64,000 nt of DNA from positions 84,404,012 to 84,468,011 of the forward strand of contig NC_087062.1 in NCBI RefSeq assembly GCF_963678635.1. The letters are read 5' to 3'. The notes under the pieces are model-generated. The model did not search any database, was not told the DNA's origin, and saw only the letters and a program-made list of their open reading frames with translations. The position numbers were made by a program, and so were the translations under genes. This document shows, one piece after another, positions 22,901 to 32,200 of this stretch. Within the stretch, counting starts at the first letter, position 1. The number at the start of each line of letters is the position of its first letter. This DNA is from Symsagittifera roscoffensis (Eukaryota > Xenacoelomorpha > Acoela > Convolutidae).

Positions 22901-25543
22901 GCTGACATTGAAGGGATGTTTTTACAGGTTGGAGTCCGTGAAGAAGGTCAGCCTTCTCTTCGTTCCTTGAAATTAGGTAGGGATTTAATCTCGTTGCTTA
23001 AGCTAGGCGGGTTTCATCTGACAAATATTGTCAGCAACATGCCCGACGTAACAACCGCTCTCAATCCGGACAACCGTGAGTCCAATTTCTCTGTTAAAGA
23101 TATTTGTACGAGTCCAGACCAGTCGTCGCATGTTCTCGGTCTTAAGTGGGATCACGTAAAAGATACCTTAGTCGTTAGTAGAGTGGTTGATTGTCCACTA
23201 GACAAAGCAATCACCCAGCGTACCGTGTTGAGTTTTCTTTCCTCTGTTTTTGATCCAATTGGATTAGTGGCCCCATATACCGTGAAGGCTCGCCTTCTTT
23301 TAAAAGATATCTAGCGAATCAGCGGTCAAAAATGGGATGATGATATCCCACATGAAATCAAAAAGCAGTTCCTTGAGTGGCACTCAGGTCTTCATTTGTT
23401 AGGTTCTCTGACAATTCCTCGTAGCTATTTCACTGAACTTTTCGACCGAATAGAACTTCACATGTTCGGTGATAGTTCGCAGGATGTTTTCTGTGCCGTC
23501 GCTTTCCTTCGTGCGCGACTTGCTAGCTCGCATCAGACCGAATTAGCCTTTGTGTTTAGCAAAGCCCGCGTTGCGCCTATGAAAGCGCTTTCTATTCCAA
23601 AGTTGGAGCTTCAAGCGTCTCTTCCTGCAACCCGCTTAATAGAATAAGTTTTGAAAGGTCATACTTTCAAAGTTACGGACATTTTTACATATACATGTGG
23701 ACAGATAGTACCATTGTTCTTCAGTGGCTTAACTCCTGTAATAAACTACCCGTTTTTGTTGGTAATCGCACTGGTGAGATTCTAAAGTCTACCACCACTG
23801 ATCAGTGGTATCACATAATTAGCTGTGATAACCCAGCTGATACCGGTACACGAGGGATTTCTTCGGAAGCCCTCAGGTAAAGCAGCTGGGTTAATGATCT
23901 TAGTAGACTGAGGACGACTGATTGGCCGTTCAAACCCAATACAAGGGTTATTGATAAAATAAGACTCAAAGGACCATCATGTGATATCGAAATTTGTCTG
24001 AAAAATTTGTCAAATTTTGCCGTCGGTGCTTTGACAGAAAAAAATCTTCACTTCGGAAAATTGGAGAGATTCAATTCAATTGTAAAATACAAATGCACAG
24101 TAGCATTTTTTTTGAGATGGCTGCCATCTCATAAACTTTTCCGGTCGAGTATATTGGAAATTAAGGACCCGTGTGAAATGGACATAGCTGAACAGAAGCT
24201 CATTTACCTGTCCCAGGGTGAGACTTTCCCAAGCGAGCTAAAGCTACTCAGGTCCGGTAAAGTTATCACGAGGAATAGTCGGATCGCCAAGTATTCGCCG
24301 TTCATTGGACCAGATGGCATCCTTCGCTCGACTGGGCGCATCAGCCGCTTGGTTAAATCCGATTTCGATAGCAATCATCCGATTATACTTGATGCACGTC
24401 ACGAGATTGTTCGGTTGTTGGTTAAACACTTGCACGTTAGGAGCTTCCATCAAGGCTTGGATTACATGCGTGCGGTGGTTAATTTGAAATACGTTGTGTT
24501 AAATTTGCGATGGTTGCTCCGAAACATTGAAAATACTTGCGTTTCGTGCCGAAAACGCAAAGCGCAAACTGTAACTCATATGATGGCTGATCTGCCCATT
24601 GAAAGGCTGGGTTACAAGCAACCTCCTTTCTCTAACACAAGTGTCGACTACTTTGGGCTGTTCCTAGTTCCGATTCAGAGAAGTACGGGAAAAAGGTGGC
24701 GTTTTTTATTCACCTGTTTCACCACTAAAGCGGTGCACATTGAAGTGGTGCCCTCTCTCGACACAAGCTTGTGTGTTATAGGCGTGGAGAGGTTTATTGC
24801 ACGTCGCGGTACTCCGACTACCATCATGTCCGACAACGGCACGAACTTTGTTGGCGCTCACAAAGAACTCTTAGCTTGCGTTGAGAGTTGGAACAAGCTC
24901 GCACCCGCTGTGTTTTCCAGAAAGGGATCAAGTGGAAATTCAATCCACCAAGCGCACCGCACCATGGTGGCTCCTGGGAGCGATTAGTTCGGAGTGTCAA
25001 GCGTGTTTTGTATGACATCCTAGGCAACAGAAGCGTAACTGAGGAGGTTCTAAGAACCACGCTGTGCCTTGTTGAGCAATCACTTAACGCTAGACCGATA
25101 ACAGCCGTTAGTTCCAATCCGCTAGATCTAGAGGCGTTGACCCCGAATCATTTTATCCTTGGTCAACACGCAGCGAGTTTTCCGTCGCTAAGTTTCGAAG
25201 AAAACTTCGACCATAAGAGGCGGTTCGCCAGAGCGCAATCATACGCTAACGCAATCTGGACACAATGGATGCGTGAATACGTTCCTTCCCTCAATAGGAG
25301 GGCAAAGTGGCACAACCAATCAGACCTTAAGTTGAAAGCCGGTGACTTGGTTTGGGTCATAGAGCCTGACACTCCACGTGGACATTATCCGCTCGCACGT
25401 ATCATTAGACTGCACTACGGCAGAACGGATGCGCGAGATCCGCCGACATAAAGACCGTTACGAGCGAACTGACACGCGCGACTGTAAAGCTGGCTCCTGT
25501 TCTTCCTTATTTAGGGGTGGGGGATGTTGCAGCGCAAATGTAA
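19930..25543 (+). pseudogene. pol: BEL-1 pol relic: Gag C-terminal region, protease, RT remnant, RNase H, integrase
   Basis: Recognised by alignment with BEL-2. In order: a low-complexity Gln/Pro/Ser region; a conserved block (~20850-21400, W-H-E-W-F-G-Q); zinc knuckles (~21504-21545 and 21605-21650); a protease motif reading D-S-A (21899-21907); the RT N-terminal part (~22400-22960); RNase H (~23460-23880); and the integrase H2C2 and catalytic core (~24400-25100). Breaks include TGA at 21082-21084, TAG at 23312-23314, TAA at 23878-23880, a frameshift near 24910 and others. About 210 bases covering the RT catalytic centre are missing near 22960-22975. The last codons read into the 3' LTR, as in BEL-2. 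Confidence 0.85.
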
Positions 25544-26042
25544 GCGAGAGTATAAATGCATGAGAGTATAAATTGAACCAAAATGTAAATGCATATAGAG
25601 ACAGTAGCCGAGCGTATACAGGGTGCGTCCCGGTGGGTTCGGCGCCGGTTCGAATCCCGCCTAAGTCATTTCCTTTCTAGAAGTCAAATACGCCTCGAAC
25701 TTGATGGGACGCTCCGTAACCATATGTTCGAACCCCCCCTCTCTAAACCTATTTTAACCGTCTTTTCGCTCTAATTTGGTTCAACCTTGATTAAGGCTGA
25801 CCTTCAAAAAGATTAAGGCTGAGCAATTTGTCTCAAGGACAAATACTGGCCATTTTAGCAGCTTGCTTTGAATTATGCAGTTTTGTGGCCGATGTGACCG
25901 ATGTTGAAGTATGTAAAAAATCTTTACTTTCCAGAGCTGTTTTACAGAATTGGCTCGTTAATTTGCTCGAATTGAATTTGCTCGTTAATTCAATCTGTTT
26001 GACATCTAATCTTTTTACAATTCGTGGAGATTGACGCGCACA
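25525..26042 (+). repeat. BEL-1 3' LTR (518 bp), retains both tRNA-like boxes
   Basis: Same ends as the 5' LTR but longer, because it keeps the B-box segment and has short local duplications (around 25795-25830 and 25940-25995). A purine tract, AGGGGTGGGGGA, directly precedes it (25513-25524) and is the likely plus-strand primer. The pol reading frame ends at TAA 25541-25543, inside this LTR. Confidence 0.92.
25605..25657 (+). promoter_or_regulatory. tRNA-like A-box/B-box module in BEL-1 3' LTR
   Basis: A-box-like TAGCCGAGCG at 25605-25614 and an exact B-box, GGTTCGAATCC, at 25647-25657, 42 bases apart. The T-stem pairs at four of five positions around the TTCGAAT loop. The acceptor stem pairs poorly, so this is not a functional tRNA by eye. 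It could be an internal RNA polymerase III promoter carried by the LTR. Confidence 0.6.
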
Positions 26043-26195
26043 TGTGCTACTGTTTTTTTCCGTGTTCGCAAAATATTTTTAAAAAGTAAAACTTTTTGTT
26101 GCGAGAGAATATGCGTTTTTTGGAATTGTTTTTAATGTTTTTGTCCAAATTTGAATCCTAACTTCAATCCCATCTTTCTGTTCAGTTAATGGCAA

Positions 26196-26655
26196 TGTTA
26201 ATGCTACATAGCATTAAAGTATGAAAGTATAGTATAAAGCCAGTATAGTTGCTTATCAATATCAGCTATATAGCTCAGCGTATACATAGTGCGTTCCGGG
26301 GAGTTCGGCGTGGGTTCGATTCTCACCTAAGTCGTTTCGTTTGAGAATCCTATTTGAGCCGAACCTGACAGAACATAAAATGCTAATATTTTAATCGATT
26401 CAAAATTGGTTTGCAATTGAGTTTCTGTTAATTAAACTGCGTGAACTAAGTATGAACTCATTGTGAAAAAACACATAAATCACACAAATCAGGGCATGAA
26501 CAAGCCCACTTTTTAACTTGATACGTGTAATGTTGTTGCTAATTCCGTGCAATAAAAAGTTACTAAAATTCGCCGTTTATTGATTCTCTTGAATTAAACC
26601 GATTCTGTTTCCTGTTTTTATAAGTTATAAAAAAGTTATAAAAAAGGCCAGAATA
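26196..26655 (+). repeat. BEL-2 5' LTR (460 bp)
   Basis: Begins TGTTAATGCTACATAG and ends GGCCAGAATA, so the ends are TG...TA rather than TG...CA. Repeated AGTATA motifs (26228-26250) precede a tRNA-like module. AATAAA at 26551-26556 is a plausible polyadenylation signal. Confidence 0.95.
26271..26323 (+). promoter_or_regulatory. tRNA-like A-box/B-box module in BEL-2 5' LTR
   Basis: TAGCTCAGCG (26271-26280) matches a tRNA D-arm/A-box start and GGTTCGATTCT (26313-26323) matches a B-box with one change. The five bases before and after the TTCGATT loop pair fully (GTGGG with CTCAC, one G-T). No matching acceptor stem is visible. The module is intact in both BEL-2 LTRs. Confidence 0.65.
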
Positions 26656-26658
26656 TTT

Positions 26659-26676
26659 TGGTGCCGCGACTCGGGA
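26659..26676 (+). promoter_or_regulatory. BEL-2 primer-binding site
   Basis: TGGTGCCGCGACTCGGGA begins three bases after the 5' LTR, the same TTT spacer as in BEL-1. The primer tRNA is not identified; it differs from that of BEL-1. Confidence 0.7.
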
Positions 26677-26701
26677 ACACACAACCGAGGACCTACCCGA
26701 A

Positions 26702-26860
26702 CACAATTTAATGCGAGCTCGAATTGAATCAAGGAACGACCCCTGCACAATTTTGTGCGACCTCAAATTGAAGCAAGGAACGACCCCTGCACAATTTTGA
26801 GCGAACTCATTCTCCAAATCAAGGAGCCCTCCACAATTTCGTGTGACTCCAAGCCAAAAA
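26702..26860 (+). repeat. 44-bp tandem repeats in the BEL-2 leader
   Basis: Units start with CACAATTT at 26702, 26746, 26790 and 26832 (periods 44, 44, 42). Most contain AATTGAA-CAAGGA and CGACCCCTG. They occupy the same place as the unrelated short repeats in the BEL-1 leader. Confidence 0.85.
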
Positions 26861-27676
26861 CGGGGAAAGCACCACAAGTCAAAACAAAGCCGACAAGCCA
26901 GAAGGCCGACATCACACAAGGCGGAAAGTGGTTTTTCTGTGGAATCTTCGTGTACTTTTGGACTCAGGCCAGGTGAACAACCTGCAAAAAAACTTGTAAG
27001 ATCGAACCTGTGCTTTCAACTAACTTTTAGAATCTAATTTGTGCTAGTTTTTTAATCGAAAAAAAAGTGCTACTTTTTTGATTATCAGTGCTATAAATTT
27101 TCATACGATGTTGTTAATTGCAAACCAATTAAGACCGTACTAGATACATAATCCCAGCTCATACCCAGTACCCTATTACCCCAGGATAATCTCGAACCCA
27201 AAAAATTTTGTGAAAAAAAAAATTCAGAAAATTTTCCAAAAAATTTTCGCAAAAAAAATTGAATTAAAATTTTCAAAAAAAAAAAAAAAAAAAATTTCTC
27301 GAAAAAAAAAGGTTAATCCAACTTTTCCCAAAACTTTCACTGACAAAAAATTTTTTTTATTTTTTTTGCTCGAATTTAGAGCAAAATCGGAAAACACCGT
27401 TTTCGTCTCGCCCGTTCAACCGTTTTAACCGTCAATCGTGTCGAGCAATTTTTTTGAGTGAATCCCTACCTCGGTTTCCTCCAGTGGTTGGATAAACTTT
27501 GAAAATTTGCTCGGCTCGCCCCGTTTTCGGCCGCATACCGCCGCGACCGTTACTACTACCGTTTCGCCGTAAAGTCGTTGAGTTTAACCGATAAACCGTA
27601 CGCGTTAACTTAAATAGTACTGCTTCGAAAACCTTACAAAACCCTCAGCTAAGGGTTCTGAAAGTTATTATCGTGA
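26861..27676 (+). other. BEL-2 leader remainder, A-rich with poly-A and poly-T tracts
   Basis: No convincing coding frame. From about 27195 to 27420 it is dominated by A runs broken by AATTTTC. From about 27440 it becomes richer in C and G (CGTTTTCGG, CCGCGACC). A short TTTCCTCCAG at 27476-27485 is a possible splice acceptor. Confidence 0.4.
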
Positions 27677-28369
27677 TATTTTTTTTTTCTATGTGACGAC
27701 TTTACATCAACCGACTCCTTAAATTTGTTCATCATTGCTGCGAGTTCTCTCCATCACTCCGTAAATACATTACCATTAACTCTACAAAAACGCCTCGACG
27801 ACACTTTTAAAGCAGTTCCAGGTTTAAGCTTTAATTTGAATGCAAATAACCGGCAAAAGACTGTTCAATATATTTTAAGCAATTCCCCAAAATGTATGAT
27901 AGAGAAAAATTTTATAATTTGGCACGATGTTATAAATAATTCATTGAGCAAGCATAGATCAAACAACGATAACCCACTTACACCAGAAAGTCTGATTAAA
28001 ATTTTAAAAGAATATAAAAACAAAATATCAGCCATTATTTACGTACAACGTCAAAATACCCCTAATATTTACGGACGTTTGGTTGAAACAGGAATATTAA
28101 CAATTAATGTGACCAAACATTTAATATCAAAAAGAAAAGCTAGCAATAAAGAATTAATTCGTAAGCTTAAATTAATTCATCCTCCGGCGTTTTTAGAAAT
28201 AAAAAATTTGAGAATCATTCGACGTTATTTTCCCAATCTGTCCGAACTTATCAATAAAGTTAAAAGTCGTCGACCAAGTTCAAGGAAAAGAAAAGCAGAT
28301 AAGCAAAAGATTTCACAAATGACAAGAGTCGAAGAATATTTAACATTTGTTAGGCATTATAAACCTTGA
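27677..28369 (+). CDS. BEL-2 extra ORF (ORF1) preceding gag, lacks an ATG
   Basis: Open from after a TGA at 27674-27676 to a TGA at 28367-28369. Where BEL-1 has ATG-GTG-TTC this copy reads AAT-TTG-TTC (from 27722), so the expected start is gone; the next in-frame ATG, near 27895, would remove the conserved front. From that point it is ~214 codons: F-I-I-A-A-S-S-L, P-G-L-S-F-N, W-H-D-V-I-N-N-S-L-S-K-H-R, then S-A-I-I-Y-x-x-R, and a basic C terminus (S-R-K-R-K-A-D-K) suited to nuclear or RNA binding. The block pattern is shared with BEL-1. BEL/Pao elements usually have a single Gag-Pol ORF, so a separate ORF here is unusual. Function unknown; an SGNH-like fold is possible. Confidence 0.65.
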   Translation, partial: YFFFLCDDFTSTDSLNLFIIAASSLHHSVNTLPLTLQKRLDDTFKAVPGLSFNLNANNRQKTVQYILSNSPKCMIEKNFIIWHDVINNSLSKHRSNNDNPLTPESLIKILKEYKNKISAIIYVQRQNTPNIYGRLVETGILTINVTKHLISKRKASNKELIRKLKLIHPPAFLEIKNLRIIRRYFPNLSELINKVKSRRPSSRKRKADKQKISQMTRVEEYLTFVRHYKP

Positions 28370-28570
28370 TTTTTTTTTGATTAGTTAAATTCATCTTTAT
28401 TTTCAATCTTGTAGTTGTTGTCCTTCTGTTCCGTAGGCAACGAGAATCATAGGGGTCTTGCGAGGATCCTCTCGTTCGGTATAGGACGCGGCTACTTGAA
28501 TTGACTCTAGTTTGATTCCGTCAACCGACACTATTTTTTTTTGCTCTTATTTAGAAACAAATATTTCAAA

Positions 28571-29260
28571 ATGGAGCTTGATCTCGGCCAGACGCTAAAC
28601 AAAATTTATCTTGCCAGGAAAGAGTTAGAAACAAATCTTTTCGATTACCATGCCAAAATTACGGAATAAATAAGTGCGAATGATAGACCAGCTAAAATTG
28701 AAACGTACATAGAAAAATCTAGCATTTGCTTACAAAAAATTATGGAGAAAAATGATGAGCTTAAATCTTTGTCTATGCACAGCAACAACGCTGCTGAAAC
28801 AATAAATCAACTTGAGTTTTACCTAGGATCTACCACTGCAAAACATGACGATGTATTAGGTCTAGCTAAAAATTACTTTCAATTTAAACATCAAGAGGAC
28901 CAGGTAGCAACTGCACGAACCCCAAGCGAATCCGTCCGTTCCAAGAAACCCCTTTCACAGCGCTCTAAGATTGCATCAATGACTTCGGGTGAGCGTCGGA
29001 GAGAAGCAGCCCTTGCAAAAATTAGACGCGAGGAAACTGAACGCCAAGTAGAGGCTAAGCTTCGTTTGAAAAAGCAAGAGATCCAGATTCAGTCGATGAA
29101 GGGTCAACTTGATCTTGATGTGGTTGTAGAGGAAAGCCGTCAAAAGCTAGCTGAAGCAACTATCGAAGAGGCTGAATATCTGGAAGACGCCTCTGAAATT
29201 TGTGAATTTCGTCGTAGCAGATCGAAATTGGCAATGGCCGTTCAGGAGAACCAAACGTAG
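28571..29260 (+). CDS. gag: BEL-2 gag (coiled-coil N-terminal Gag), one internal stop
   Basis: ATG at 28571 (M-E-L-D-L-G-Q) to TAG at 29258-29260, 229 codons, interrupted by TAA at 28667-28669. BEL-1 has a longer uninterrupted stretch at this place, so the TAA is probably a mutation. The N-terminal third is helical; residues ~130-220 form a long charged helix typical of a coiled coil (repeated R-R-E, E-A, K-L-R-L-K-K). The frame is the same as pol, separated from it only by the TAG. It would supply the structural protein together with the zinc-knuckle region that lies in the pol frame. Confidence 0.75.
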
Positions 29261-32200
29261 GAAGACAGGACAAGAAGTTGGGTGAACACTCAATTCCCAA
29301 CTCAGGAGATAGTTCAGCCCGTGGCGCCAGTCCAAAGTGTCAATCTGGAACCAGCTTCCGAGTTCTTGTCATTTTCAAGTATTGAACCGCCTTTCAGTAG
29401 AAATCTGACGATGATTAATAACTCACATCCATTTGCTGGTTATTTCGAAACCACTTGTATAAACTCACAGAATGTTAACGTCCCTCATACATCAAATACA
29501 AGTGTCAGCTTGCCAAATCCAAAGTTAAACAGTACGTATGAGCCACAGGAACAGCTACCTTTGACCAACCTATACAACTACAACCCTTTGAAGCAGAGTA
29601 GTTTTCATCATTCTAATATCCCGACGAGCTCAATGCCCATTGCTCAACAAACCTTTTTCCCAAGTAATTCCGCAAATTTTGTGTACCAACCGCTTTTACC
29701 AACTAACGTTGGTCCTCTCAATCCTCCAACAGTCACCTTCTCCCCTAACTCATATTATGTCACACAGCCATCGAATGTTCAACCGTTCTCTAGCGGAGGA
29801 AAAACTTTTTATGTCGGTGATCCTAAAACTTTAGACGCCGCAATCTATTCAAAACCGCTGATAACGCCTTATACAAATGAGAACAAACAATATGGCCAAT
29901 TTACGTCATCGGGCAGTAAACCAATCACAAATCAAGATCTAGCTGAAATCTTGACACTGAGCCAGAAAGGTCCCTTGCCTGAATGGAAATTGTCTTCTTT
30001 CGACGGGAATCCGTTGCAGTGGCCTGAATGGTTTGGTCAGTTCAAAAGTGCAATCGATGCAAAAGTTTTAAGTGATGATGTCAAACTGACATATCTCAAA
30101 ACTCTCGTTTCAGGCAAAGCGAAGAATGCAATTGCCGAATTCGCTTACAGTGGAGTATTCTACAAGGACGCTTTGAAAACTCTAGAGAGGAAATTTGGAC
30201 AACCACAGACGATTGTGGCAGCTCATCTTGAAAAACTTTCGAATTTTCCACCTCTCAAAATGCACAATTCAGAAAGCATTATCAGTTTCGCTTCCTGTAT
30301 ATCCAGTCTTGTCGCAGTTTTAAAATCGTTAGGATATGAGTATGACTTGAAGAGTACAACCGTTTTGAATCAAGTTATTTCAAAATTGCCTCCAAATATG
30401 AAAGATTCATGGTCTCTCCACTCTGTAAAGAAATGTTGGAGACAGCCAACCGTTTTAGACTTTAATGATTGGCTCCGCGACAAGGCTGAGGCACATGAAC
30501 TTATGCGTGTGAGTCAGAATAAGTCACGACCTGAGGAGACTCCGAAAACTGGTTTCCATAAACCACCTACAAAAGTTTTTGCCGCTGCTTCAAAAGTTGA
30601 AAAACCAATTTATGCTCCGTGCCTCCAGTGCAATGGTAAACACCCACTCTGGAGTTGTTCTGTGTTTAAGGAAAAGACCCCAACTCAACGAGCTCAATTC
30701 TCCGCCAAAAATAGGTTGTGTTTTGCTTGCTTTCAACCTGACCACATGTTCCGAAAATGCCCTAAAGCCCGCAAATGCACTAAGCCTGGTTGTGAAAGCA
30801 CCCATAATGTCTTGTTACATGGTGCTGAGAAAATTTTCAGCGTAAAGTCTGCAAACAAAGAGTTAAACAATAGCAATAATGCAAGCCATTCGAATTCAAA
30901 CAGTACCGCCCCGCCGAAACGGAATAAGCCGCAAACTTCGTCTTCAAACGTAGCCGGTTCGTCGTCTTACAAGAAACTTACGGGACTCCTTCCTGTGCTT
31001 CAATTGGAAATAAGTTCACACACAGATGTGACCACTGCTCTTGTAATGTGCGATTCCTGTTGTACCCACTCATGGGTCTCGGCGGGCCTAGCACAGCGTT
31101 TAAATTTAACTGGCCAACAGCTGGATATTCTGGTAAACGGCTTCAATTCGACGGAATCCGTTCCCACGCAACAAGTCGAAGTGAATGTTTTTGCCAAATT
31201 CGACCACCATGAATACTCGTTTAGGGTTACGCCGTTTGTGAAAGACAGTTTGAGCGTTGGTTCCGAAACCATTGACGTTACCATTCTTCAAGACAGTTTT
31301 CCACATCTGCAGCCAATTAAACCTATTGTCTACAACTATTCCGACGTTGAGATGATATTAGGGCAGGATGTCTTTCATGCAATCAAGCCTCTCGAATACT
31401 TCCAAGGACGAAATCAAAACACTCCTGTCGCTGTCCGTATGCCCATTGGCTGGGTTCTCAGTGGCCCACTTCCATCACCAATTGGTGTTCGAGCCACCAC
31501 TTTCAAGTGCAATGTTGAAGACGTAGCACTTGCTGACCAAGTGAAGAAATGGTACGAGCTAGAGTCGTATGGCACGTTTAAACAAGCTGATCCCCGTTCC
31601 TCAGCTGATAAACGTGCACAAAAAATTCTTGACTCTACCACGATTCATGATGGCAGTCGTTATATTGTCGGAATGCTCTGGGCTGCTGACAATATTTATC
31701 TTGCCGATAACTTTTACGCTTCGTTAGTCCAGCTTAAGTCTCTTGAAAAGCGTCTAGAGAAAGATTTAAACCTGAAAACTCAATACGCATCAGATATCCG
31801 AAGTGATGTCGAGAAGGGTTACGTGGTCCCGGTTAGCCCTCTCGACTCAAAAAACCGTTCAGACCGAGAGTGGTACGTACCGCACCACCCAGTTTTAAAT
31901 CCGAACAAACCCGGCAAAGTTCGGCGCGTTTTAAACGGTGCTTCTAGGTTTCACGGCAATTCACTGAATAACTCCCTTCTAGTCGGCCCCGATCTGCTTC
32001 AGAACCTTTTATTCGTTTTAATGCGCTTCCGAGACCACAAATACGCAATTTCCGCAGATATCGAAGGCATTTTTATGCAGGTCGGCTTACTAGAAAACGA
32101 TCAACGTTCCTTGCGTTTTTTGTGGCGGGAGGACCCCACATCAGATGTGAGTGTATTTCAATATACAAGGCATATATTTGGAGCGAAAGATTCTCCGACA

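Larger units (their letters stand above)
16853..26042 (+). mobile_element. BEL-1: old, degraded BEL/Pao LTR retrotransposon
   Basis: Complete in outline: 5' LTR (16853-17321), primer-binding site, leader, an extra ORF, gag, pol and 3' LTR (25525-26042). The flanks carry the same five bases, TGTGC, at 16848-16852 and 26043-26047, which fits the usual BEL/Pao target duplication. LTR ends are TG...CA. The LTRs have diverged by several indels, and pol has nonsense codons, frameshifts and a deletion of the reverse-transcriptase core, so it is not autonomous. It lies 153 bp upstream of BEL-2 in the same orientation. Confidence 0.92.

Noticed and set aside
31000-31306. Antisense frames within BEL-2 pol
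   Set aside because: Shadows of the protease region on the opposite strand.
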